Source: Bog-105 sp965277855
GTDB taxonomy: Bacteria > Acidobacteriota > Terriglobia > Bryobacterales > Bryobacteraceae
Assembly: GCA_965277855.1 (NCBI GenBank)
Contig: OZ255847.1
Location: 6,768,569-6,832,568, forward strand
Length of the DNA stretch: 64,000 nucleotides
Reading direction: 5' to 3'
Shown: piece by piece, positions 8,191-15,711 of the stretch
How the letters are laid out: every line of letters begins with the position of its first letter
Numbering within the stretch: position 1 is the first letter of the stretch
The notes under the pieces: model-generated
The model's database searches: none
Told to the model about the DNA's origin: nothing
The model's input: the letters and a program-made list of their open reading frames with translations, nothing else
Position numbers and translations under genes: made by a program

Positions 8191-8745
8191 AACGCCTCAA
8201 AATTGCGACTCCAGACCGTAAATTAGTCGCCCTGCGATGTACTCGGAGATTTTTGTGATCTGCGATCGGCTCAAGCAGTCGTAAACTATTTGGGCCCGAC
8301 GTATGATCGAAGCGATAAGAAAGAAAGGCACCCGCGGCTCTAGTATCTTCCGCCAACTCCGTTTCAGGACTAACAATGATTATTTCGCCAATCTGGCCGG
8401 AAAGGTGGGTTTGCCGGCCGGCATCGTCAGGGAAAGCGTCAAAATTGCCAAAGCTCGATGGACTCATTTGGAGCGCGTGCATTTTTATCCAAGCAGATCC
8501 ACTGCCATTTAGAAAGCCGTCGCGGATATAGGTTGCTCCTTTGCTCATCGATGGCTGAACCATCTCATGCTCCGCTCCGATTCAGGGCGACCGTCGTAAG
8601 ATCGACATAACTCGTCGATGCATAGACCAAGCTCGTTCAATCCTTGCCTCTCTCCAGTATTCAAAAGGAAACATCGTCCTCAGACCCCTGAGTCGGCCTG
8701 CGGAGCGACTTCGGGGAATCTGGGCGGACCATTCACCCCGGCGGC
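8191..8745. other. Intergenic stretch, no supported gene
   Basis: Opposing short frames are open here (8183-8563 minus, 8303-8512 plus). Neither has a credible start, ribosome binding site or domain. The plus-strand frame contains a stretch (YFANLAGKVGLPAGIVRE) vaguely like the end of HipA-type kinases, too short to claim. Confidence 0.4.
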
Positions 8746-9621
8746 TCACCTCATTTCTAACTTCACTTTGTGGCGCGGCGGCGGGAACGCCCGGTCCAGT
8801 TCCGACAAATCCTCGTTGGTGAGTGCAAGATCGGCAGCGTCGCGGTTTTCCCGCACATGCTCTGGACTGCTTGCTTTGGGTATGGCGATGACCCCATTCT
8901 GCCGGAGCAGCCAAGCGAGAGCCACTTGAACTGCCGTCGCGTTGTGCCGTGAGGCAATCGACTTGAGCTCTGGTTGAGCCAACATTCCGGTGTGTTCACT
9001 TGATGAGTGCTCGATCGGAGAGTAGGCCATCACGGGAAGCCCCTGGTCACCGCACCAGGGAAGAAGATCCCACTCAATGCCACGGCGCTTCAAGTTGTAG
9101 AGCACCTGATCGGTGACGATTTTGCTGCCGCCGGGCAAGGAGATCGCTTCCTCCATGTCGCCGCGATCGAAATTGCTGACGCCATACTGGCGAATTTTTC
9201 CCTCGTGTTTGAGCGATTGAAACGCTTCGAGCGTCTCTGCTAACGGCACTGAGCCAAGCCAGTGCAGGAGATAGAGGTCGAGGTAATCTGTTTTGAGTCT
9301 GTTGAGGCTGCGCTCGCACGCCTGGAGAGCACCCCTCCGCGTGGCATTATGCGGATAAACTTTGCTCACCAGAAACACCTTTGCACGACGGCCATCGATC
9401 GCCTCTCCTATCAACTCTTCCGAAGCACCCTCGCCGTACATCTCCGCGGTGTCGATAAGCGTCATCCCGAGATCTAATCCAAGGTGAAGCGCCGCAATCT
9501 CAGCGCGCCGCCTCGCGTGGTTCTCTCCTAATCCCCACGTGCCCTGGCCCAAAACAGGAACTGACTCCCCTGACGGCAGATTTAGCGTTTTTATCTTCGA
9601 AACAGTTGCTTCTGTCGACAT
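8746..9621 (-). CDS. Aldo/keto reductase
   Basis: 291 residues, a complete (beta/alpha)8 AKR that reduces aldehydes and ketones with NADPH. The catalytic tetrad is visible: Asp and Tyr in LIDTAEMYGEGASEE (about 55-70), Lys in FLVSKVYPHN, and His in YLLHWLGS. NADPH-site elements are YGVSNF, MAYSPIEHS and AIPKASSPEHVREN near the C-terminus. The length is standard for the YeaE/2,5-diketogluconate-reductase-like branch. It is followed on the same strand (upstream at 9809) by a DJ-1/PfpI gene and an FDH-like dehydrogenase, all suited to aldehyde stress. Confidence 0.9.
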   Translation of the reverse strand: MSTEATVSKIKTLNLPSGESVPVLGQGTWGLGENHARRRAEIAALHLGLDLGMTLIDTAEMYGEGASEELIGEAIDGRRAKVFLVSKVYPHNATRRGALQACERSLNRLKTDYLDLYLLHWLGSVPLAETLEAFQSLKHEGKIRQYGVSNFDRGDMEEAISLPGGSKIVTDQVLYNLKRRGIEWDLLPWCGDQGLPVMAYSPIEHSSSEHTGMLAQPELKSIASRHNATAVQVALAWLLRQNGVIAIPKASSPEHVRENRDAADLALTNEDLSELDRAFPPPRHKVKLEMR

Positions 9622-9808
9622 CTGCCTTCCTTTCCTTTGTGCCTTTAAGGTGGCTGGCGATCTCCGTTCAGAACGGATACGGCCGCGCCCGCTCTTGTAT
9701 AGTCATCCAATGCTCGGTGGCGTTCTTAGGCATACGTTTCTCTCTTATGTACCCAACCCTGGACTCTGCGGGATCGCGTGTGAAGCCTTCTCACGCGGTG
9801 ACGCCGCC

Positions 9809-10372
9809 TCATGCTCGCGCGTGTGCCTGCTCCAGTGTCCTGCTGAACAGCCCAATCACTCCCTGATTGAACGCAGGAATATCGTCGGGCTTGCGGCTCG
9901 ATACCAGGTTTCCATCTGTCACGACTTCTTGATCTACCCACTCCGCTCCCGCGTTTCGCAGGTCTGTTTTGAGCGATGGCCAAGAGGCGATCCGTCGTCC
10001 GCGCGCGGCGCCAGTCTCGATAATCGTCCAAGGCCCGTGGCAGATCACTGCTATGGGTTTTCCTTCGTCGAAGAATGCCTTGACGAACTCAATGGCCTTG
10101 GGTTGTGTCCGGAGCGCATCGGGGTTCATGACTCCGCCCGGCAACAATAACGCATCGAAATCTTGGGACCGCGCTCGGTCGAGCTGCACATCGAACGGTA
10201 AGGTCTCGCCCCACTCGGTGAATTTCCAGGCGCGCACGGATTTGCTCCTCGGCGATACAATGCTAGTCTTCGCGCCAGCCTCGTCGAGTGCCTTGCGTGG
10301 TTCCAATAACTCCACCTGCTCGAAGCCCTCTTCGACCAGGATTGCTACTTTTAATCCTTTGAGATTCTCCAT
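9809..10372 (-). CDS. DJ-1/PfpI family protein
   Basis: 187 residues, typical YhbO/PfpI length. The nucleophile elbow AVICHGPWTIIE (Cys near residue 110) and the upstream Glu region (VAILVEEGFEQVELLEPRKALDEAG) mark the PfpI subgroup. LLLPGGVMNPDALRTQPKAIEFVKAFFDEGKP is the conserved core. Family members act as general stress proteins, with protease, glyoxalase or protein-deglycase activity reported. The C-terminus is AHARA, with an ATGCTC stretch just downstream. It lies between an aldo/keto reductase and an FDH-like dehydrogenase on the same strand, consistent with an aldehyde-stress cluster. A broken paralogue sits at 2447-2675. Confidence 0.9.
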   Translation of the reverse strand: MENLKGLKVAILVEEGFEQVELLEPRKALDEAGAKTSIVSPRSKSVRAWKFTEWGETLPFDVQLDRARSQDFDALLLPGGVMNPDALRTQPKAIEFVKAFFDEGKPIAVICHGPWTIIETGAARGRRIASWPSLKTDLRNAGAEWVDQEVVTDGNLVSSRKPDDIPAFNQGVIGLFSRTLEQAHARA

Positions 10373-10501
10373 TGTTTATCTCCTCTGTCGTTACTACGGA
10401 AAACTGATGCGGCTTCTGTTGCAAGCACCGGGGCTGAGGGCGGCGTCGGCATTTCAGCCCTACTTGGCTAACCGCAATCGGCGCCGCTCGAGCCCTGTGC
10501 C

Positions 10502-11650
10502 TCAAGCCATTGCAAGTTCAGGCTTAAGCACGACCTTGGTCCAGCCGTTGTCACGCGCATCAAAATGCTGGTAGGCATTCGGCGCTTCGGTGAGCGGCAG
10601 CTCATGCGAAATAATCCACGACGGCTTTGCTCTCCCGGTATGAATGAGATTACGAAGGTGACGGTTGTAGTGTTTGATGTTGGCTTGGCCGGTCCCGACC
10701 TTCTGACCTTTGAACCAAAACAAGCCCATATCGAATGCAATCTCGCCTTCCTTTGCCAGTTTGTCAGCGCCCCCCGGGTCTTGGGGTAAAAAGATGCCGA
10801 CTACCCCGATCCCGCCGGTGAACCGCACAGATTTGACGAGGTCGTTCATCGTCATATTGGGGTGCTCGTGCCCTTGTGGATCGTGCGCCTGGTAGCCCAC
10901 ACACTCGCAACCCCGGTCCGCGCCCTCGCCTCGGGTCTGCTCTAGTACCTGATCGACCGGCGATGCTTTCGAATCGTCGATGGGAATGGCGCCGATCTTT
11001 TTTGCCAAAGCCAGCCTGTCCGGATGGCGATCGACGACCATGACCTTGCTGGCTCCCTGAATCATAGCCGAGAGCGCTGCCATCAGCCCTACCGGTCCAG
11101 CGCCATAAATGACCACGGATTCGCCCGGTTGCAGGCCTGCCAATCGCGTGCAGTGCCAACCGGTCGGAAAGATATCCGACAGCATCGCGTAATCGTTTTC
11201 CTTTTCCTGAGCATCTTCGGGCAGGCGGAGGCAGTTGAAATCGCCGAAGGGAACGCGGAGATACTCGGCTTGACCGCCATTGAACGGTCCCATTCCGGCG
11301 AAGCCGTAGGCAGCTCCCGCCATTCCTGGGTAGACGGTGAGGCAGAATGCAGTTAAACCGGCCTCGCAGTTCTTACAGAAGCCGCAACCGATGTTGAAGG
11401 GCAGAGAGACGCGGTCGCCGACTTTTATTTTGGCGACAGCATTGCCAATCTCAGCTACTTCCCCGGTGTTCTCGTGGCCGAGCACCATGCCCGATTTCAT
11501 GTCGGTACGGCCCTCATACATATGAAGATCGGAACCGCAGATATTCGTCGTGGTGATCTTAACGACTACATCGGTCGGCCGCTCGATTTTCGCGTCCGGT
11601 ACATTCATCACGCTCACGTCGCGAGCTCCATTGTAGACAAGCGCTTTCAT
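10502..11650 (-). CDS. Zinc-dependent alcohol dehydrogenase, glutathione-independent formaldehyde-dehydrogenase-like
   Basis: 382 residues from the ATG at 11650 (MKALVYNGARD); GGAAG precedes this start, and seven extra upstream residues are possible. Zinc ligands: Cys in NICGSDLHMY, His-Glu in LGHENTGEV, and the structural four-Cys set in GCGFCKNCEAGLTAFC. VIYGAGPVGLMAA is the NAD-binding loop. The extended insert GFAGMGPFNGGQAEYLRVPFGDFNC is the hallmark of FdhA-like dismutating dehydrogenases that keep NAD(H) tightly bound. A strong sigma-54 promoter match ends about 30 bp upstream (11680-11695), and a sigma-54 activator gene lies just beyond (12283-13353). About half the sequence matches the paralogue at 2736-3923 in motif order only, so these are old duplicates. 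Confidence 0.9.
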   Translation of the reverse strand: MKALVYNGARDVSVMNVPDAKIERPTDVVVKITTTNICGSDLHMYEGRTDMKSGMVLGHENTGEVAEIGNAVAKIKVGDRVSLPFNIGCGFCKNCEAGLTAFCLTVYPGMAGAAYGFAGMGPFNGGQAEYLRVPFGDFNCLRLPEDAQEKENDYAMLSDIFPTGWHCTRLAGLQPGESVVIYGAGPVGLMAALSAMIQGASKVMVVDRHPDRLALAKKIGAIPIDDSKASPVDQVLEQTRGEGADRGCECVGYQAHDPQGHEHPNMTMNDLVKSVRFTGGIGVVGIFLPQDPGGADKLAKEGEIAFDMGLFWFKGQKVGTGQANIKHYNRHLRNLIHTGRAKPSWIISHELPLTEAPNAYQHFDARDNGWTKVVLKPELAMA

Positions 11651-11679
11651 ATCGGTACTTCCTTTCTCCATCAGGTAAG

Positions 11680-11695
11680 TGCATCTGCCATGCCA
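11680..11695 (-). promoter_or_regulatory. Candidate sigma-54 promoter
   Basis: On the minus strand TGGCATGGCAGATGCA matches the -24/-12 consensus TGGCACG-N4-TTGCA with the obligatory GG-N10-GC spacing and only two differences. The predicted start point is near 11669, 19 nt before the ATG of the FDH-like gene. A sigma-54 activator gene lies about 600 bp away. Confidence 0.6.
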
Positions 11696-11952
11696 ATCGA
11701 ATAATCGTTTGGGCCGGGGCCCATTCCTTTTGAAATGAGCGACCAGGAAGGGGCGGTCAACTTAACGGGTCCCTCGAATCCGTCGATGGATGGAAACGAA
11801 TTGTCTAGGTATCGACGGAAGAATGACAGGCGCCAAGCCGGGATAGGCTACGCGGATCCAAAGCAAAGGCCAATGCCTCCTTGCGGCAGCGAACCAATCA
11901 ACTGGCGCTTGACTTGCCTTCACATTCGTAATCGGAAAAAGGTTTATCACTA

Positions 11953-12234
11953 GTGCTAAGCGACGAAGTTCTATCTACTCCCGACCCCGTCCCGCCTTCG
12001 CATGGTTATACGCTACACAAACGGATCGCAGCGATCCGGCTGATCCGGGTTGATGATCGCCGCGGAAAGTTAGGGGAATTCGTCCAACTGATCCCAGGCT
12101 CGCGCTTGCACCGTTGCGGCGATGGTTATAACGACCAGACTGTTAAAGTCCATTCCGAGGGCGAGTTCTATTTTGTCTTTGTGCAAGACCTGCGAGACAT
12201 AGAAGCATTAGTCTCTCGCGCGGCACAAGCGTAA
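11953..12234 (+). CDS. Small hypothetical protein
   Basis: 93 residues, no named domain recognised. The C-terminal half (LIRVDDRRGKLGEFVQLIPGSRL, then CGDGYNDQTVKVHSEGEFYFVFVQDL) has the alternating hydrophobic pattern of a small beta-barrel and looks coding. The first 25 residues are less convincing, so the start may be downstream. It lies convergent with, and 48 bp from, the end of the sigma-54 activator gene. Function unknown. Confidence 0.4.
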   Translation: MLSDEVLSTPDPVPPSHGYTLHKRIAAIRLIRVDDRRGKLGEFVQLIPGSRLHRCGDGYNDQTVKVHSEGEFYFVFVQDLRDIEALVSRAAQA

Positions 12235-12282
12235 ATGAGGAGTCGCGAAGTTCACGCGGGAGGTCGTATCCCTACCGTCATT

Positions 12283-13353
12283 CTAAACGGCTGCCGCGGC
12301 TGCCTTTGTCTTCTGTTTTCGTGGCAAGCTAATACCCAGCCGGCGGATCATATAAAACAGAGTCGTGCGGGGAACACCCAAAAGATCCGCAGCATTGGAA
12401 AGGTGCCCCTTGGTCTTCTGAAGAGTACGAAGAATGTGGGCCCGTTCAGCGTCCGCGAGCGTGGTCGGCTCAGGGGGTGTTTCCTGATCGGTGCACGGGA
12501 GTTCGGCCAACGGAGGAGGTCTAAGAGCCGGGCCAGGCGAAAGAATCACCGAACGCTCGATGAAGTTCTGCAATTCCCGCACGTTGCCCGGCCATGGATA
12601 GCCGACCATGGCGTCCATCGCTTCGGAAGGGATTATTTCAATTCGTTTGTTCAGCAGCCGTGCGAACTCCTCTACAAAATGGCGAACCAACAATGGGATG
12701 TCTTCGCGCCGACACCTCAGAGGTGGCAATGCGATGGGGAAGACGCTCACGCGGTAATACAAATCGGCCCGGAACCGCCGTTCTGTGACCATCTTTTGTA
12801 AATTTTGATTACTGGCGGCCACAATACGAACGTCTGTGTGGATCGTGCGAACGCTCCCAAGCCGCTCGAACTCGTGCGCCTGCAGCACCCGGAGGAGTTT
12901 CGGTTGTAGATCTTGAGGAATGTCGCCGACCTCGTCCAGAAAGAGCGTCCCCCTCGAGGCTGCCTCGAAGCGTCCTATTCTTTGAACAACGGCTCCCGTG
13001 AAGGCACCCCTCTCGTGTCCGAACAACTCACTTTCAAGTAGTCCCGATGGAATTGCCGCACAATTCACTTTGACGAAAGAGTGGTTGCGCCTGGAACTCA
13101 GATTATGGATCTCTTCTGCGATGGCTTCCTTCCCGGTGCCCGTTTCCCCTTCGACCAGAACCGTGCAGTCTGTGGGCGCGACGATCCTTGCTTGCGCCAA
13201 CGCACGCTGCAGAATCGAGGTTTCTCCGATGATTTTGTGAACTCTGTCATTTCCACGTTCCAGTTCGGAGAAAGCATTCTGATCGACGTTCTCATTTCCA
13301 AGCGCTCGTACTGCGTACGAATCGATTTTTATAGTTTTCTCGGTCACGGTCAT
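12283..13353 (-). CDS. Sigma-54-dependent transcriptional activator (AAA+ and Fis-type HTH, no own sensor domain)
   Basis: 356 residues. The AAA+ core starts near 40: Walker A GETGTGKE (69-76), the sigma-54-contacting GAFTGA loop (116-121), Walker B GTLFLDEVGD (136-144), then LLRVLQAHEFERLGS and the arginine region FRADLYYRVSVFPIALPPLR. WPGNVRELQNFIERSV precedes a C-terminal Fis-like HTH (LSNAADLLGVPRTTLFYMIRRLGI, about 315-340). There is no receiver or PAS domain in this frame; a truncated receiver is encoded 10 bp upstream (13364-13585), suggesting a split response regulator. The likely target is the sigma-54 promoter at 11680-11695. Confidence 0.9.
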   Translation of the reverse strand: MTVTEKTIKIDSYAVRALGNENVDQNAFSELERGNDRVHKIIGETSILQRALAQARIVAPTDCTVLVEGETGTGKEAIAEEIHNLSSRRNHSFVKVNCAAIPSGLLESELFGHERGAFTGAVVQRIGRFEAASRGTLFLDEVGDIPQDLQPKLLRVLQAHEFERLGSVRTIHTDVRIVAASNQNLQKMVTERRFRADLYYRVSVFPIALPPLRCRREDIPLLVRHFVEEFARLLNKRIEIIPSEAMDAMVGYPWPGNVRELQNFIERSVILSPGPALRPPPLAELPCTDQETPPEPTTLADAERAHILRTLQKTKGHLSNAADLLGVPRTTLFYMIRRLGISLPRKQKTKAAAAAV

Positions 13354-13363
13354 ATCTGCTCCT

Positions 13364-13585
13364 TCATTCGGATATCAAAGAATCAAACAGCTGGGGGTTT
13401 TCCCTATCTTGACCTTGCGAATTGAGATATGTTTCCGCGGACGCGAAAAGCGCCGTCTTGTAGCCAACAGATCGGATCAGGCTGCTGACGGAATCACGGA
13501 CTGAATCGTCGTCTATGATCGCAACAACTGGAATCGAGATGGGGATCGGTGCTCCCCGTGTCAATGCTGCCGTAGGCAGAATCAT
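13364..13585 (-). pseudogene. Truncated response-regulator receiver domain
   Basis: 73 residues. After about 18 residues the frame reads VVAIIDDDSVRDSVSSLIRSVGYKTALFASAETYLNS, the first beta-alpha-beta-alpha units of a FixJ/NtrC-type receiver including the acidic pocket. It then leaves the family and stops, so the phosphorylatable Asp and the Thr/Lys positions are missing. It ends 10 bp before the sigma-54 activator start. It could be the broken N-terminus of that activator or of a separate FixJ-like regulator. Confidence 0.6.
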
Positions 13586-13788
13586 ATGCTCTGTGGCGAC
13601 GATAGCACCTATTCATCACGGCGCGCTGTTCTCATTGTCATCTCCTATTAAATAGACTTGGATTAAGAATTTACCGGTCCTTCAACCAACTCACGGTCGC
13701 GCCATTTTTCAGAGTGCCGGCGATGCCAGTTTTCTCCGAGGCTTACATCCGCTGCGCTTGCGCGTTCACGGGCGTTCGTGTCGGCCTA

Positions 13789-14414
13789 CTAGCTGTTGGC
13801 GATAGCCACGGCTTGCTGAAGATATTCATCGCTGGAAAGTTGAGCGACCATGAAAGCGGCCAGGTCGGCACGAGTCAGCTTGTGAGCAATCTCTCTAGAG
13901 TCAGCAGAGAAGACGTGAATGTTTCCCGTACCTGGATCATCGTTGAGAAAGGGCAGGCGAACTATAATCCAGTCGAGGCCCCTTGCATCCACAATCGCCT
14001 CCATAGCTGTTTTGTCCTTCACCTCGCTCCGCAGGAGTGTCGACAGGACAGGCGTTCATACCAGTTCGTATTCGCCACGCTCTCTCCTGCCCCAATTACG
14101 GAAATAACCACGAGGCGGCGAACTCCGCTTGACTGCATAGAGGCAATGATGGTCGCGGCGGCACTTGCTTCAGGCGTGGTGGTCTTGAACGAAAGCTTGC
14201 CGCCTATCGTGTCGATCACGGCATCTTGCCCGAGCATGGCCGAATCCATTGCGGATCGGTCCCTAGCATCACCCTCGATAACGCGCACCTTTGAGTCTGG
14301 TAAATAGCCCTCCGTCTTGTGGACAAAGGCGGTGACATCATGACCGTCGGCCAGGGCTTGCTCGACAACAGCCCTACCGCTCTTCCCCGCGGCTCCAACA
14401 ATTAGAACCTTCAT
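13789..14414 (-). pseudogene. NmrA-like NAD(P)-binding protein, frameshifted
   Basis: This is the copy-A partner of the intact 208-residue gene at 33175-33801. The N-terminal 120 residues (MKVLIVGAAGKSGRAVVEQAL with the GxxGxxG nucleotide motif, then VRVIEGDARD) and the C-terminal 77 residues (MKDKTAMEAIVDARGLDW ... AVAIANS) match it closely. One base is missing near 14049 (GACAGGACAGG against GACAGGAACAGG in the partner), which splits the protein. The upstream part ends in an unrelated SCRHSCGAR tail. It was probably an atypical SDR. It is now inactive unless the deletion is a sequencing error. Confidence 0.85.
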
Positions 14415-14546
14415 CGAATGGATCCTGCACTTTCATGTTTGCGCTTCGACAGACGACTACGCTGATCGTTATATATCGCTAAGAGTGAGGTTCCGCGAAG
14501 AGAAGAAACTCGACATGCGGAACAAGAACGGCCGGAGGCATTTTGC

Positions 14547-14927
14547 TCAAACGACATGGATCAAAAAGAGGCCAACGACAAGCATTACCACGCAGGTCAC
14601 GCCATGAACTGAGAACGCGGTCGACTTCGACCCGCCCGACCACAGAACGTTTGACATGTCGCCCAGAGGGGTGATGGCAAGAACGAGCAGAGCTATGCCT
14701 ACCGTCCGCGTGTCCTTGGTCAGCATCAGTGTCAGCACGACCAATCCAGATACGATGTCCCGAGTTCCTTTAAGGCGTAGCCAGGCACGAGTGTCAGCAT
14801 CGGGTGCAGGTGGCCTAAGACCGAATGACCCTGTCATTCGTTCAGGAGAGACAAGGTAGAGACAACCGATGACAATGATCGCCAAACCCAGGAGACCAGC
14901 TAGAGAAATAAGGATAGCGGTCTGCAT
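14547..14927 (-). CDS. DUF4267 small membrane protein
   Basis: 126 residues with four predicted membrane helices, at about 5-27, 50-72, 75-95 and 104-124. The family stretch GSFGLRPPAPDADTRAWLRLKGTRDIVSGLVVL is between helices 1 and 2. It is about 75 percent identical by eye to 32661-33041. DUF4267 proteins have no assigned function; they often sit beside TetR regulators and SDRs, as here. It is divergent from a TetR gene at 15039, with a short palindrome between them. Confidence 0.8.
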   Translation of the reverse strand: MQTAILISLAGLLGLAIIVIGCLYLVSPERMTGSFGLRPPAPDADTRAWLRLKGTRDIVSGLVVLTLMLTKDTRTVGIALLVLAITPLGDMSNVLWSGGSKSTAFSVHGVTCVVMLVVGLFLIHVV

Positions 14928-14967
14928 AAATTGTATTTGTTGTAGAAATATTAGCGGAGCTATGTAT

Positions 14968-14980
14968 GATGCGAAGCATC
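14968..14980. promoter_or_regulatory. Candidate TetR operator
   Basis: GATGC-GAA-GCATC is a perfect 5-bp inverted repeat with a 3-bp spacer in the 111-bp gap between the divergent DUF4267 and TetR genes. A second arm pair, CTAGG-N7-CCTAG, lies at about 15001-15017. Copy B keeps only a degraded version (TGTCGTGCATCC), so assignment to the regulator is tentative. Confidence 0.35.
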
Positions 14981-15038
14981 CAAATAAGGATTCACAGTCC
15001 TCTAGGGAAAGATCCTAGCGGCGCTACACTTTCTATCA

Positions 15039-15629
15039 ATGGCGACTAAGCCGGCAGTTAACCGAATTGCGGAACGAAAACTGCGTGACAAGCAGGCCCG
15101 CCGGGCACAGATTATCAGTGCCGCACGACGAATCGCGGAGCTTGAAGGGTGTTCCAACATAATCGTTCGGCGGCTATCCGACGAAATTTCATACAGCCAA
15201 CCCGTCTTGTACGCTCACTTTGGAAGCCGCGAAGAAATTCTCGCCGCAGTTGCGATCGAGGGTTTCCAGGAGATAGGCCTGGCTTTGGAGAAGGCACGGA
15301 ACCGGGTTAGGCGGGGAAATACGGTCGCATCGGTCGCGATGGCATATCTGGAGTTCGCCGCGTCCTCACCAGCACTGTATGAAGTGATGTTTTCGCTCAG
15401 CCTGAGCGTTCCATTCGATGCTGCGGCTACTCCTCCGGAGATGCGATTCGCGTTTTCCCAACTCCTGGAGTTATTTCAGGGGCAGGGCTTGAAGTCAGAG
15501 GTTATATCGGAACTGTTTTGGGCGAGCCTCCATGGTATCGCCGAGTTCACAAGAACCAAGCGATTTCCGCGCAGCCGTCAGAAAGAGCGCGTGAGGGCGA
15601 TCGTCGAGCTTTTCAATTTCCCAAGATGA
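15039..15629 (+). CDS. TetR/AcrR family transcriptional regulator (module copy A)
   Basis: 196 residues. The N-terminal HTH spans about 20-65 (QIISAARRIAELEG, RRLSDEISYSQPVLYAHFGSREEILAAV); the recognition helix is unusual in having YSQPVLYAHF instead of the common xGTLYxHF. The C-terminal ligand domain ends RQKERVRAIVELFNFPR. It is close to the copy-B regulator (30892-31470). It is divergent from DUF4267 and the NmrA pseudogene, which it presumably represses. The start codon MATKPAVNR is supported by the shared sequence with copy B. Confidence 0.9.
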   Translation: MATKPAVNRIAERKLRDKQARRAQIISAARRIAELEGCSNIIVRRLSDEISYSQPVLYAHFGSREEILAAVAIEGFQEIGLALEKARNRVRRGNTVASVAMAYLEFAASSPALYEVMFSLSLSVPFDAAATPPEMRFAFSQLLELFQGQGLKSEVISELFWASLHGIAEFTRTKRFPRSRQKERVRAIVELFNFPR

Positions 15630-15711
15630 AACGGCACAGGTGGTGAAAGCGCGATGACTGTAATACGTAATAAAACTCTGAGCGATTGCGAGTCTGTCGC
15701 TACGGTTGTGA

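Larger units (their letters stand above)
13631..15629. repeat. Inverted duplicated module, copy A (TetR / DUF4267 / NmrA)
   Basis: Gene order NmrA-like (minus), DUF4267 (minus), TetR (plus) is the mirror image of 30892-33959. Homology continues past the NmrA stop through the intergenic region to the first codons of the NIPSNAP gene of copy B (ATGACAATGAGAA, complement at about 13631-13643), where this copy is cut off. Copy A lacks two genes present between TetR and DUF4267 in copy B, and its NmrA gene is frameshifted. Confidence 0.85.

Noticed and set aside
8183..8563. 126-codon minus-strand frame upstream of the TrxR-like gene, and the opposite frame 8303-8512
   Set aside because: Both lack a ribosome binding site and any domain. 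The HipA-like stretch in the plus frame is about 25 residues and too weak to support a toxin-antitoxin relic.
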